DNA of 64,000 bases from Rossellomorea orangium (lineage in GTDB: Bacteria; Bacillota; Bacilli; Bacillales; Bacillaceae_B). The DNA is taken from contig NZ_JAHWGH010000017.1 of NCBI RefSeq assembly GCF_019334305.1, positions 62,001 through 126,000 on the forward strand, given 5' to 3'. The notes under the pieces were generated by a model that worked only from the letters and a program-made list of their open reading frames with translations, was not told the origin of the DNA and ran no database searches. The position numbers and the translations under genes are program-made. Positions 33,795-42,319 of the stretch are shown one piece after another; position 1 is the first letter of the stretch; the number at the start of each line of letters is the position of its first letter.

Positions 33795-34040
33795 ATGACT
33801 ACACCGTATCGTTGCCCTGGATGTAAAACGAATCGCACTCGATTCAATATTATACAACAAGTGCCTCAGAGTGTGAAACTTGATCCTGCTTCCGGAGAAG
33901 TCGTTCAAAGTTATGAACAAGGACAACTCGACCCATTTCATATGGCTTACAACGGACCGGAATTGAAAGTTCAATGTGCCGCTTGTGGACTTGTTGAAGA
34001 TGAAATGACCTTCAAGAAATTTGGAGAAAGCACTATGTAA
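33795..34040 (+). CDS. Small zinc-ribbon protein
   Basis: 81 residues with two Cys pairs, [13 protein letters not shown] and [15 protein letters not shown], placed 48 residues apart as in a treble-clef or zinc-ribbon. The middle ([21 protein letters not shown]...[11 protein letters not shown]) is polar. AAAGGTGATC six to seven bases upstream favours ATG 33795 over GTG 33786, which lies in the ribosome binding site. The family is found in Bacillaceae without known function. A bidirectional terminator follows. Confidence 0.72.
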   Translation: MTTPYRCPGCKTNRTRFNIIQQVPQSVKLDPASGEVVQSYEQGQLDPFHMAYNGPELKVQCAACGLVEDEMTFKKFGESTM

Positions 34041-34046
34041 ATGAAC

Positions 34047-34085
34047 GAAAGGACAGACCCCGACTGATCTGGGTCTGCCCTTTTC
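34047..34085. terminator. Bidirectional terminator
   Basis: GGACAGACCC pairs with GGGTCTGCCC around CGACTGATCT, with AAA before and TTTTCATTTT after. It serves the zinc-ribbon gene and the convergent MFS gene. Confidence 0.88.
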
Positions 34086-34088
34086 ATT

Positions 34089-35708
34089 TTATTGATTCGA
34101 AGCTTCTTTTAGCTTTGTTTCTTTTTCTTCTTCGGTCATATCTTTATTCGACATTCTTAATGGTATTTCCTTCATAAAGAAGGTTAGTACGAATCCGACA
34201 AGAAGAATGATGGCTCCTATAAAGAACACATTCGTTAATGCATAGCTTAAAGATTCCCTGACTCCATCCAAAATGGAGGCATAAACACCCTGGAATTCTT
34301 TCGGTAATGTGGATTGAAGCTCTTTTAATTTTCCTGAGTTCATGATGTTTTGAGGATCTTGGAGCTGCTTCATCACCCCGCTGGTTTTAGGATCTGTCAG
34401 CAATGGTGAATCTTTCACTGCGGACATTTTCTCCGTCATTTTGGACGTCATGGAAGAATTCATCACCGTTCCCATGATGGCCACACCGATTGTCCCCCCG
34501 ATTTGTCTGAATAACTGTGTAGCTGCCGTGGCAACTCCGAGGAACTTATGCTGAACGGCGTTTTGAACAGTAAGGGTAAACACAGGGAAGCTGAGCCCAA
34601 GCCCTGTCCCCACTATAATGATATTGAATAACGCTCTTGCATTGGTCGTGTCTGTATCCATGAAGGATAACAGAATCATCCCCGTACTCATGACAAACAA
34701 GCCGATCAGGGCAAGAAACTTATATTTACCAGTCTTTGTAATGATTTGTCCACCGATTGTACTTGCGAATACCATGCTCAATGTCATCGGCATCATGACC
34801 AGTCCTGACTTAGTGGCGGAAGTCCCCATCACGCCTTGAATAAAGAATGGCATATACATGATGGCACCGAACATTCCTGCTCCGAGAATGAATCCGATAA
34901 TATTTGAAAGGGTAAAGATCTTATTCTTAAATAATTGCAGTGGAAGCACAGGGTTACTTGCCCGTTGTTCCGTAATGATAAATAATACAAGTGCTACAAC
35001 CGAGGTTGTCAGTAATCCTATGATCTGAAGGGAAACCCACTCATAATCATTTCCACCCCACGTAAAAGCGAGTAATAATGGAATGATCGTCAAGGTTAAC
35101 ATGACTGAACCTAAGTAATCCACTTTCAGTCCTTTATTTGGCTCCTGAGAAGGGAACATTTTATATATCATCCCGAATGCGATGAATCCTACCGGAAGGA
35201 ATACCCAGAAGACCCAGTGCCAATCGGCATTATCCACAATCCAACCTCCGAGTGTCGGACCGAATACACTAGCCAAACCAAAGACACTGCTCATTAACCC
35301 CTGCCATTTCCCTCGTTCACGAGGGGAGAATAAGTCTCCTACTGCAGTAAATGCCGTGGACATAATCATCCCTGCCCCAAATCCTTGGATACCTCTGAAA
35401 ATGATTAACTGGATAATGGAAGCGGAAAGTCCGTTCAAGAAAGAACCTATCATGAAGACGGCAATTCCAAGTAAGATGAAAGGCTTCCTTCCATACATAT
35501 CGGATAATTTACCTACCAGAATGGCTGTTACCGAACTGGTTAACATGAAGATGGTAAATACCCAGCTATAATAATCCATACCTCCAATTTCAGAAATGAT
35601 CTTGGGCAATGCAGTCCCAACGATGGTTTGATTCAATGCTGCGAATAACATGGCCGACATGATGGCAATCATGATCAATACTTTCTTGCGATGTTCTAAG
35701 TGCTCCAT
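34089..35708 (-). CDS. DHA2-type MFS multidrug exporter
   Basis: 539 residues, 14 predicted membrane segments: EmrB/QacA/LmrB-like drug:H+ antiporter. Motif A is GKLSDMYGRKPFILLG, motif C-like FGPTLGGWIVDNADW, and the long loop between segments 13 and 14 (TSKMTEKMSAVKDSPLL...) is typical of the subfamily. Drugs exported are unknown. The MarR gene just upstream on the same strand, with palindromes at 35752-35759 and 36328-36335, suggests repression relieved by a ligand. GGGAG precedes ATG 35708. Confidence 0.93.
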   Translation of the reverse strand: MEHLEHRKKVLIMIAIMSAMLFAALNQTIVGTALPKIISEIGGMDYYSWVFTIFMLTSSVTAILVGKLSDMYGRKPFILLGIAVFMIGSFLNGLSASIIQLIIFRGIQGFGAGMIMSTAFTAVGDLFSPRERGKWQGLMSSVFGLASVFGPTLGGWIVDNADWHWVFWVFLPVGFIAFGMIYKMFPSQEPNKGLKVDYLGSVMLTLTIIPLLLAFTWGGNDYEWVSLQIIGLLTTSVVALVLFIITEQRASNPVLPLQLFKNKIFTLSNIIGFILGAGMFGAIMYMPFFIQGVMGTSATKSGLVMMPMTLSMVFASTIGGQIITKTGKYKFLALIGLFVMSTGMILLSFMDTDTTNARALFNIIIVGTGLGLSFPVFTLTVQNAVQHKFLGVATAATQLFRQIGGTIGVAIMGTVMNSSMTSKMTEKMSAVKDSPLLTDPKTSGVMKQLQDPQNIMNSGKLKELQSTLPKEFQGVYASILDGVRESLSYALTNVFFIGAIILLVGFVLTFFMKEIPLRMSNKDMTEEEKETKLKEASNQ

Positions 35709-35751
35709 ATTTTCTGTCTCCCTTAATATTTATAGTATGAATAATTAACCA

Positions 35752-35759
35752 ACTTAAGT
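35752..35759. promoter_or_regulatory. Candidate MarR operator half of MFS promoter
   Basis: ACTTAAGT, an 8-base palindrome inside the AT-rich region upstream of the MFS start, near a TATAAA box (about 35 bases before the ATG). A similar palindrome lies at 36328. Weak evidence on its own. Confidence 0.3.
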
Positions 35760-35861
35760 AAATGAGCATAATAGAAGGGATGACCCTTTTTATGGTCAAC
35801 CCTTTTCCACTCCTACTACACTTTTGTTCCAAGTATAAAAGGATCGTATCTTCACAAACGA

Positions 35862-36287
35862 TTACTTGCGTATTGATGAACTTAACAGTTTCTCAAACAA
35901 TTCTATCAAATGGTTGATTTCGTCTTTATCAAAGGTCTGGAATAACTGTTGAAAATAGTGTGATTTTTTCTCTTCACACTGTGCCAGCACTTCCACCCCT
36001 TGAGGTGTGAGCGTCAACTCTACGACTCTACGATCTTCACTTGACCGCTGTCTTGTGATATAGCCTTTTTCAACTAATGTATCCGTAATGGATGTAATAT
36101 GACTCGCAGATACTTCCATACGCTTAGAAATCTCAGAGGATTTCAATGCACCATTTTCCCTGATAAGTTGAAGCACCCGAAATTCTCCATTAGAAATGAA
36201 TTCTCCAAAGATGGTTCGAATATCTGATTTCATCATTCTAAAAACGGATCTAAATAATCCTTCTAACTCGAACAATTCTTTTCCCAC
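35862..36287 (-). CDS. MarR-family transcriptional regulator
   Basis: 141 residues with the winged-helix core ISNGEFRVLQLIRENGALKSSEISKRMEVSASHITSITDTLVEKGYI and the wing RQRSSEDRRVVELTLTPQG. MarR dimers bind palindromes near their own and the target promoter and release DNA upon ligand binding. The DHA2 exporter gene follows 153 bases later on the same strand and is the likely target. Palindrome AGTTAACT lies 41 bases upstream of the start. The inducing compound is unknown. Confidence 0.93.
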   Translation of the reverse strand: MGKELFELEGLFRSVFRMMKSDIRTIFGEFISNGEFRVLQLIRENGALKSSEISKRMEVSASHITSITDTLVEKGYITRQRSSEDRRVVELTLTPQGVEVLAQCEEKKSHYFQQLFQTFDKDEINHLIELFEKLLSSSIRK

Positions 36288-36327
36288 AAAAAATCGACCT
36301 TTCTTACACTCGATAAATACTTCACTA

Positions 36328-36335
36328 AGTTAACT
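36328..36335. promoter_or_regulatory. Candidate MarR operator
   Basis: AGTTAACT palindrome in the sequence CTTAGTG/TAGTTAACTTAG around 36320-36340, 41 bases upstream of the marR start. It has the spacing expected of an autoregulatory site, but one site is not proof. Confidence 0.35.
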
Positions 36336-36365
36336 ATTAAATCATAAACATTTTACCCGATATTG

Positions 36366-36734
36366 TCAATGGTTTGAACTCGTTAATAACATAATGATGT
36401 TTACTCCCCATTTAGAGGATAACACGATCATCAGTGATAACCCTAAACCGCAAAGTAGCCCGGTTAGTAATCGAAGGGGGTTCGTACTTTGCCTCCACCC
36501 CCATTTTTGAGTGAATCCATCCATTAGAAGTGTACTTATGAAAATACCTCCCAATAATAGATGAACGACAGACAAGAATTGGACTAACCCTGATGCGAAA
36601 GGGATTCCGATGATAATCCCCAACAGGATCCCCATACATCTGTAGCATAACGGAAACTGTTTTCCCCATAAGATCATCGATCGTTCCTGCATTCTGTGAC
36701 ATGGCATAAAGGAGAGTGTAATCCATTCTTTCAC
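36366..36734 (-). CDS. DUF2085 membrane protein
   Basis: 122 residues. The DUF2085 signature is clear: MPCHRMQERSMILWGKQFPLCYRCMGI (C-H-R...ER...C-x-x-C with RC-x-G), followed by three hydrophobic segments. The conserved Cys/His pair at the membrane edge suggests metal or redox binding, which is not proven for the family. It is last gene of a probable operon with the Cys-tail protein (13 bases apart) and the COG0523 GTPase, so a shared metal-related role is a fair guess. Confidence 0.85.
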   Translation of the reverse strand: MKEWITLSFMPCHRMQERSMILWGKQFPLCYRCMGILLGIIIGIPFASGLVQFLSVVHLLLGGIFISTLLMDGFTQKWGWRQSTNPLRLLTGLLCGLGLSLMIVLSSKWGVNIIMLLTSSNH

Positions 36735-36746
36735 TTCATTTCCCCC

Positions 36747-37040
36747 CTAAGGACTACAATCCGGAGTACAGTCACAGTCCGGTAAATCACAGTCAAATTT
36801 ATTCCCTCGGAGAGTCGGAAGACAATCAGGTGAATAAATGGCGCAGTCCCAACAATCATTCGTCCTTTGTTTATTTTTCTGTTTTCTCTGATAGGACACG
36901 ATCGTCCAGATGAACAATAGGATGCTGATAACGATTAATCCGGTAAATATCACTAACTGAAGTTTCGTTTCATACATACTCAACCCGTATACTCCAGTGA
37001 TAAATAATATGAGTTCCACACTAAACAACAGAAACACCAA
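36747..37040 (-). CDS. Membrane protein with Cys-rich tail
   Basis: 97 residues: two membrane segments (about 5-24 and 29-48), a basic stretch SYQRKQKNKQR and a tail with eight cysteines in about 36 residues: CWDC, then C, then CDLPDCDCTPDC with many Asp. I do not recognise the family. The Asp/Cys content looks like a metal ligand surface facing the cytosol by the positive-inside rule. It lies 22 bases downstream of the COG0523 GTPase gene and 13 bases upstream of DUF2085. ATG 37040 has only a moderate ribosome binding site. Confidence 0.7.
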   Translation of the reverse strand: MVFLLFSVELILFITGVYGLSMYETKLQLVIFTGLIVISILLFIWTIVSYQRKQKNKQRTNDCWDCAIYSPDCLPTLRGNKFDCDLPDCDCTPDCSP

Positions 37041-37062
37041 AAGGATTCCCCCACCCCGTGTA

Positions 37063-37983
37063 TTACTTCATCAAATCGATTTCTTGTAATGACTGTATTA
37101 TTTCTTTTTTATGTAAATTTTCTCCAATTATGACAAAGTTGGTTGGGTAATTCATTTCACCAGGCATGAAGAGGGGCATCCCATATGAATACTGAAATAA
37201 TGTTGGGTGTTTCCTTCCCTGCAGCGGTACATACCCCTTCATCCTATAAATGGTATCAGATTGTGCTTTCACCCATTCCTCAAAGGCTTCTCCATTAACC
37301 TTTCCACTAAAGGTATAGACGACCGCCTGCAGAGTTAAATGATCACCGAGGGGGGCCCGTTCGTGGGAAACCGCCACTCGATCTGCCCTAAGAGAGAGGA
37401 TATCTTCCATAGATACTCGGGAATAATTCGTTAAATACACTTTGGCATTCTGATTGATTTGCTGTAACTCATATGAGAAAGTTCCCTGCTCCATTTCAGT
37501 TAGCAAGTCCATTTTATTTGCAACTATGTACTGGGCATGGCGAATTTGTTCCCTCATTAAATGTAAGACTGCCGGACTGAAGTCTCCCCTGTTTCGCCAC
37601 TGCAGACCATCCACCACTGTGATGATGCCCCTGAATTCGAATCGATTGGCAAACAGCGGGGACAGAATGGAGTCGACCACTTCAACCGGATGTGCCGCAC
37701 CCGTCGTTTCAATGATCAGAACATCAAATTCTTCATTCAATAAAAGTTCCTGAAGCTGAGACTCCAATTTTTCCGATATCGTACAACATATGCAGCCATC
37801 CAGAAGCTCCCTTAACGCTGTATCATCATTAACTGCATCACTGTCGATTGATACATTACCTAATTCATTCATCAATACTGCCGGTTTTTTATTTTGATCC
37901 TTCAAGGATTGCAATAATTCTTTCAGTAAAGTCGTTTTTCCACTGCCAAGAAATCCTGATAATATGTATACATCCTTTTTCAT
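37063..37983 (-). CDS. COG0523 GTPase / metallochaperone (CobW/YjiA type)
   Basis: 306-residue G3E GTPase. Walker A is LSGFLGSGKTTLL, the metal-binding motif is GCICCTI (CxCC), the switch region LIIETTGAAHPVEV, and the guanine specificity motif NKMD. The C-terminal CobW_C domain starts near residue 215. Such proteins insert metal (Zn, Co or other) into client proteins. ATG 37983 has AAAGGAAG upstream; the in-frame codon at 38013 lacks one. A short palindrome, TTCTATTAGAA, lies 33-43 bases upstream (38016-38026) and may be an operator. No zur or metal transporter is adjacent. Confidence 0.92.
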   Translation of the reverse strand: MKKDVYILSGFLGSGKTTLLKELLQSLKDQNKKPAVLMNELGNVSIDSDAVNDDTALRELLDGCICCTISEKLESQLQELLLNEEFDVLIIETTGAAHPVEVVDSILSPLFANRFEFRGIITVVDGLQWRNRGDFSPAVLHLMREQIRHAQYIVANKMDLLTEMEQGTFSYELQQINQNAKVYLTNYSRVSMEDILSLRADRVAVSHERAPLGDHLTLQAVVYTFSGKVNGEAFEEWVKAQSDTIYRMKGYVPLQGRKHPTLFQYSYGMPLFMPGEMNYPTNFVIIGENLHKKEIIQSLQEIDLMK

Positions 37984-38215
37984 GCTATCTTCCTTTCCAT
38001 AGATTCCTAACAATATTCTATTAGAAAGTTAATTAGAACACAACGGACATGACCATTAAAACATCAACCTATTCACAAGAATTATTCGTCTAAAGAGCGT
38101 TATCCCTCTCTATCCACGCATAGAATGTAATATGTAATATCAGTGCAAGCTTACCGTTGAATAAACCGTTTGGAAGAAAGAGTTTCGTGATGATTCATCA
38201 AAAGGTGGGAAGAAC

Positions 38216-38941
38216 ATGGATTATGAGAAGATTGTTCCGTTAAAGTTAAGAGATTTCCTGAAGAATCCTTCTCATGAAACATTGAAGGATCTATTGCTTC
38301 ATAACACCGGTGAGACGGATTATGTGGACTTTAAATCTGATTGGATCGAATTCACCAAGATGGCGAAACATATCCTGGCGATTTCCAATACAGGAGGAGG
38401 ATGCATCATCATCGGTGTCATGCAATTCGATGATGGATCCATTGATCTGAAAGGGTTGACCGATGAAGAGTTTTTGGATAAAGCAGATGTTGACAATAAA
38501 CTGCAACACCTGCTGCCTAAATATTTACGATATAGAACAGAAGACTTCATTTTCCCTGAAAGGACCCACCCGCTCATGAGTCTTAAACGATTTCAAGTCC
38601 TTATCATCGATTATGATCCAAGATATGTTCCCTATACTTCTATTGTCACCAGAGGGGATTTGAGATACGGTGCCATCTATGCACGGCAAGGAACAAAAAC
38701 AATTGAAGCAACACATGATAAGCTGGTCGATGTCATTCTCCGCAAAGTTCAGTCTGGTGGCTCTGACAGTGATGAACGAACATTAAAGGAACATCTCGAG
38801 CATTTAAAGATCCTTCATTTGGAACATGATCAGGCGGAAGACCAGAAGTATAAGAACTATCTTCATGATTTGATCATTAGAAAAATGAAGAAGATTGAAA
38901 TCTTCCTTGACCTTGATTCTTCTGAATTTCATTCTTGGTGA
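38216..38941 (+). CDS. AlbA_2/Schlafen-like putative DNA-binding protein
   Basis: 241 residues. ETDYVDFKSDWIEF, then HILAISNTGGGCIIIGV and the later RGDLRYGAIYARQGTKTIEA match the AlbA_2 (Schlafen AAA-4) domain, about residues 20-160. The C-terminal 70 residues are highly charged and helical (DERTLKEHLEHLKILHLEHDQAEDQK...). These domains are found in stress, defence or transcription-related proteins; no helicase or nuclease part is here, and function is open. GGAAGA lies upstream of ATG 38216. It overlaps the convergent LCP gene by 13 bases. Confidence 0.8.
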   Translation: MDYEKIVPLKLRDFLKNPSHETLKDLLLHNTGETDYVDFKSDWIEFTKMAKHILAISNTGGGCIIIGVMQFDDGSIDLKGLTDEEFLDKADVDNKLQHLLPKYLRYRTEDFIFPERTHPLMSLKRFQVLIIDYDPRYVPYTSIVTRGDLRYGAIYARQGTKTIEATHDKLVDVILRKVQSGGSDSDERTLKEHLEHLKILHLEHDQAEDQKYKNYLHDLIIRKMKKIEIFLDLDSSEFHSW

Positions 38942-39855
38942 TTGGAACTGAGAAATTCCCTAATGGCTTCTCGATTCTTTTGTTCATTCATATCCAGAAC
39001 TAATCCTGCGTGTGATGTCGAAAGATCCGTGAAGCTTCCTTCTACAGGGATTCGAAGGGTTTCCACATTATCTATAGGATTTAACAAGACAGACATTCCG
39101 TATTTTATTACCTCGCTTGTTGAAGTAGAGGTTTCAACGTTATCCAGTCCTTCTCTGATTAAGGAAATGACGGTCGTAACCCCTTCACCCGATTGGATAT
39201 CTTCCATGAGATTCTTTTCAGCCAGTTGAATGATTTCCTGCTGTCTTTCCACACGTCCGAAATCGTTGTCACCATCTCCCCTGAACCTTACATACTGCAG
39301 GATTTCCTCTCCTTTCAACACTGCTTTCCCGGGTTCTTTCTCCCATTTCCAGTGATTGATCATCGGCTGGGTTATCGTAACCCCGATTCCTTTTGGAAAT
39401 ACAAGATCCATCATATTGGTGAAATGTTGAAAATCAATCTTTACAGTATGATGAATCTTCAAGTCGAAGTTTTGTTGTATCGTTTCAGCCAGCAGTTCTT
39501 TTCCTCCCCATGAATAGGCATGATTGATTTTACTCTTCTCATATCCGGGGATATCTACGAAAGTATCCCTCATGATGGATACCAGCTTCATCGTTGATGA
39601 TTGGGGAGTGTATTGTGCCACCATCATGACATCAGCACGAGATGCTTCATTCTGGCGCTGATCAGAACCGATCAACAGGAAATTAATCGGATCCTTCATC
39701 TCAATAGGAAAGGTTTCACCCTTATCACTTAAAAGGCTTTCAGGGGACGGACCTTGATCCCTTACCGGTAGACCACCATCTTTCCAAAAAGGAGAGCAGC
39801 TTATTACAACAAGGGAAGAAAGCATGATGGCAAGGAGTAACACTATCTTTTTCAT
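38929..39855 (-). CDS. LytR-CpsA-Psr (LCP) family protein
   Basis: 308 residues. The N-terminal membrane helix MKKIVLLLAIMLSSLVVISC ends in a lipobox-like VISC, so it may be a lipoprotein. The LCP domain follows: LLIGSDQR, SRADVMMVAQY, SIMRDTFVDIPGY, KINHAYSWGG, and YVRFRGDGDNDFGRVERQQE, with the arginines and Asp of the pyrophosphate site. LCP enzymes transfer teichoic acid or other polymers from undecaprenyl carrier to peptidoglycan. Overlaps the AlbA_2 gene at the 3' end. It sits near the CtpA protease and VanY genes of the yod-like region. Confidence 0.92.
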   Translation of the reverse strand: MKKIVLLLAIMLSSLVVISCSPFWKDGGLPVRDQGPSPESLLSDKGETFPIEMKDPINFLLIGSDQRQNEASRADVMMVAQYTPQSSTMKLVSIMRDTFVDIPGYEKSKINHAYSWGGKELLAETIQQNFDLKIHHTVKIDFQHFTNMMDLVFPKGIGVTITQPMINHWKWEKEPGKAVLKGEEILQYVRFRGDGDNDFGRVERQQEIIQLAEKNLMEDIQSGEGVTTVISLIREGLDNVETSTSTSEVIKYGMSVLLNPIDNVETLRIPVEGSFTDLSTSHAGLVLDMNEQKNREAIREFLSSNHQE

Positions 39856-39949
39856 ATCATCACCTCATATATACTTTCATTGTTGGTAACGAATGCTTTT
39901 TCTATACGAGGTATCCGCGTCCAATTGAGCTCTCAGACATGATATAAAA

Positions 39950-39986
39950 AAAAATCCCAGGTTGAATTACCTGGGATCTTTTTTTA
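39950..39986 (-). terminator. Terminator of the S41 protease gene
   Basis: GATCCCAGGT/ACCTGGGAT around AATTCA, then nine T on the minus strand. The A-run on the other side would let it act both ways. Confidence 0.92.
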
Positions 39987-41456
39987 TTGTTGCTTATTTA
40001 AAACTTCAATTGCTTTTTTCAATTGGGGATCGTTTTCTTTCAGCTTTTCTCTAAGGTCAGTCATAAGCTTCAGGATGGTTTCCCCATTTAGTGTACCCGT
40101 TACTTCAAGATCATTATTCCCTTGGAAGTCTTTAACAGCTTTCGTTGTTTCTTCATCGTAATAACCGTCTACTTTTCCAGGTTCAATATCCAATGCTTTT
40201 AGCATTTGCTCAGCTGTTTTAACCCCGTCGGATAAATCTTCTTCTTTCATTTCCTTATCGGGATTGATATAAGGAAGCTGTGCATAATCGGGCTGTTTTA
40301 CTTCCACATCCGGTTTGATTCCCTTCTCATGAATCCAGTTACCCTTAGGTGTGAGCCATTTAGCTGTCGTGAATTTCATGTTCGATCCATCTTTGAACGT
40401 CTCAGCCGTTTGGACAGTCCCCTTTCCGAATGTCTTCGTTCCAATGAGAGGAATATCATTGGATTCGCTCACAGCAGCTGAAAGAATCTCAGCGGCACTC
40501 GCACTACCTTCATCAACAAGAACGGCTGTTGGAACGTCTACCTTTTGACCTGATTCTGAAACATACTTCTCAACTTTACCTTTACTGTCTTCCACCTGGA
40601 ATAATACTTCTCCTTCGGGAACAAAAAGGTTTGAAATCTTGACCGCTTGATCCAACAGACCACCTGGGTTTTGTCTAAGGTCGAGAACAAGTTTCTTCAT
40701 ACCTTTATCGTTCATTTCATTAAGAGCTTCTGTCAGTTCTTTGTACGTATTTTCGGAAAAACTGGTGATCTGGATTTCTGCCACACCATTATCCTTCATC
40801 TCTGCATATACCGTTTCAATCGGGATCTCATCCCTGGTGATGGTCACTTCCATCGGCTTATCCTGACCCGGGCGTTGAATGGTAAGCGTTACCTTTGTGC
40901 CTTTTTCTCCCCTGATAAGAAGGACCGCATCTGTCACTGACATACCCTGAATGCTTTTGTCATCTACCTTTGTGACGATATCGTTAGGCTGCAAACCGGC
41001 TTTTTCTGCTGGAGAACCTTTAATGGGAGAAACAATGGAAATATAGCCTTCCTTTTCCTGAATCTCCGCTCCGATCCCTTCGAACGAAGAAGAGATGCTT
41101 TCCTCAAATTTTTTCGCTTCTTCCTCATTCATGTAATCAGAAAACGGGTCTCCGACACTGTCAATCATGCCGTTGATCGCTCCGTTGACCAGAGTATCCT
41201 CATCAAGATCTTTGTAATAATTCTCATTTAATTTGTCATAGGCTTCATAGAGTTTTTGAAACTCCGAACGTTCCGTAACTCCGACGTTGACCGCTTTTTC
41301 ATCGCCAAACGCCAGTGCGAACGTAGTAATCCCTGCTGTTAGGAAAACAAGGAAAAAGAGGAGCATGACAAATTTGAATTTTTTCATTTTTATGAAACTT
41401 GAATGCGTTTCCTGTTGAGATTGTTCTGTCTTATCTTGTTCCAAAGCTTCCACCAC
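39984..41456 (-). CDS. ctpA: C-terminal processing protease (CtpA-like)
   Basis: 490 residues: one membrane helix (about 24-50), a PDZ domain (about 110-190, EGIGAEIQEKEGYISIVSPI), the S41 Ser/Lys protease core (SAAEILSAAV serine and GKGTVQTAETF lysine regions) and a C-terminal peptidoglycan-binding repeat. It cuts proteins at their C-termini outside the membrane. CtpA and CtpB of B. subtilis are both like this; CtpA is preferred because the neighbouring genes (VanY/YodJ, deoD) match the yod region where ctpA lies. GTG 41456 has a poor ribosome binding site. Confidence 0.88.
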   Translation of the reverse strand: MVEALEQDKTEQSQQETHSSFIKMKKFKFVMLLFFLVFLTAGITTFALAFGDEKAVNVGVTERSEFQKLYEAYDKLNENYYKDLDEDTLVNGAINGMIDSVGDPFSDYMNEEEAKKFEESISSSFEGIGAEIQEKEGYISIVSPIKGSPAEKAGLQPNDIVTKVDDKSIQGMSVTDAVLLIRGEKGTKVTLTIQRPGQDKPMEVTITRDEIPIETVYAEMKDNGVAEIQITSFSENTYKELTEALNEMNDKGMKKLVLDLRQNPGGLLDQAVKISNLFVPEGEVLFQVEDSKGKVEKYVSESGQKVDVPTAVLVDEGSASAAEILSAAVSESNDIPLIGTKTFGKGTVQTAETFKDGSNMKFTTAKWLTPKGNWIHEKGIKPDVEVKQPDYAQLPYINPDKEMKEEDLSDGVKTAEQMLKALDIEPGKVDGYYDEETTKAVKDFQGNNDLEVTGTLNGETILKLMTDLREKLKENDPQLKKAIEVLNKQQ

Positions 41457-41561
41457 TTTCGTTGCTATGTAACTCCTGTAAATTTTCGTTTAGAATATCA
41501 TGAAACATGCCACTGAGCAATCTTAAGCTCATAGCTTCTTCATTCTATCAGCTTTTCCAGC

Positions 41562-42158
41562 TTAGTGAAAGGAAAATCCATCGTCCCCATTATGATGTGT
41601 CAAAATCGTTGTAAAAAAACCTACTGTGCTGACAGCCAGTAAAGAATAAAGAAATGCCTCGGTCCCAATGACCGGAAAACCAACCAAAAGAACGATACTA
41701 TCGAAAACAAAGATCAATTTGCCCACATTCAAGCCGAAACTTTTCCCAATCAACTGCGCCAATAAGTCTGATCCACCTGTGGCAGAATTCCCCCTCAGCA
41801 TAAGACCAATCCCGATCCCGACAAACGTGCCGCCAAAAAACGCACTTATGAGCGGGGGGAAATCGACGGCCGTATGCCATTGATAAAAAAAGTCGATCAT
41901 CAAGGAGGACAGCCAGAGACCGTGAATACTATTGTAAAAAAGAGCTCGGTCTTTCAGGAAAGCCAGGAAATAGAGTGGCACACTTAGTAGGATTATGGTA
42001 AGTCCCGGTTTAAAGCCAAACCAATAATGGGCAATTAGGCCGATTCCGATCATGCCTCCGTCCAGGAAATGATGAGGGACGAAGAATAAATTGATGCCTA
42101 TTCCAACAAAAACACTTCCTACAACAATGATGCTGAACACCCTCATCATAAACTCCAC
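41562..42158 (-). CDS. YitT-family membrane protein (short form)
   Basis: 198 residues with five to six hydrophobic segments and the DUF161 motifs FVPHHFLDGGMIGIGLIAHY and LRGNSATGGSDLLAQLIGKSFG. YitT-type proteins of Bacillus are usually about 280 residues with a C-terminal DUF2179 domain, which this one lacks; short forms exist. Transport function is unproven. The start ATG 42158 has a purine-rich ribosome binding site (gggtggag). It lies between ctpA and the VanY gene, in which no direct partner is evident. Confidence 0.8.
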   Translation of the reverse strand: MEFMMRVFSIIVVGSVFVGIGINLFFVPHHFLDGGMIGIGLIAHYWFGFKPGLTIILLSVPLYFLAFLKDRALFYNSIHGLWLSSLMIDFFYQWHTAVDFPPLISAFFGGTFVGIGIGLMLRGNSATGGSDLLAQLIGKSFGLNVGKLIFVFDSIVLLVGFPVIGTEAFLYSLLAVSTVGFFTTILTHHNGDDGFSFH

Positions 42159-42278
42159 CCACCCGCTTCAAATTGGACAGCCCTATTATTGTTTTATGTG
42201 GGGTTACATGAATTCAGAACAAAGGGCGCAAGGAGTCGGCCAAGAGTTGTACATGAGGGGATTTTTCTTCTTAACTAC

Positions 42279-42318
42279 AACCCAAAAAGGTCAGGTACCT
42301 GTGGCCCTGACCCTTTTC
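42279..42318 (-). terminator. Terminator of the VanY gene
   Basis: GGGTCAGG/CCTGACC hairpin around GCCACAGGTA with TTTTTGGG following on the minus strand, directly after the stop at 42320. Confidence 0.75.
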
Positions 42319-42319
42319 A

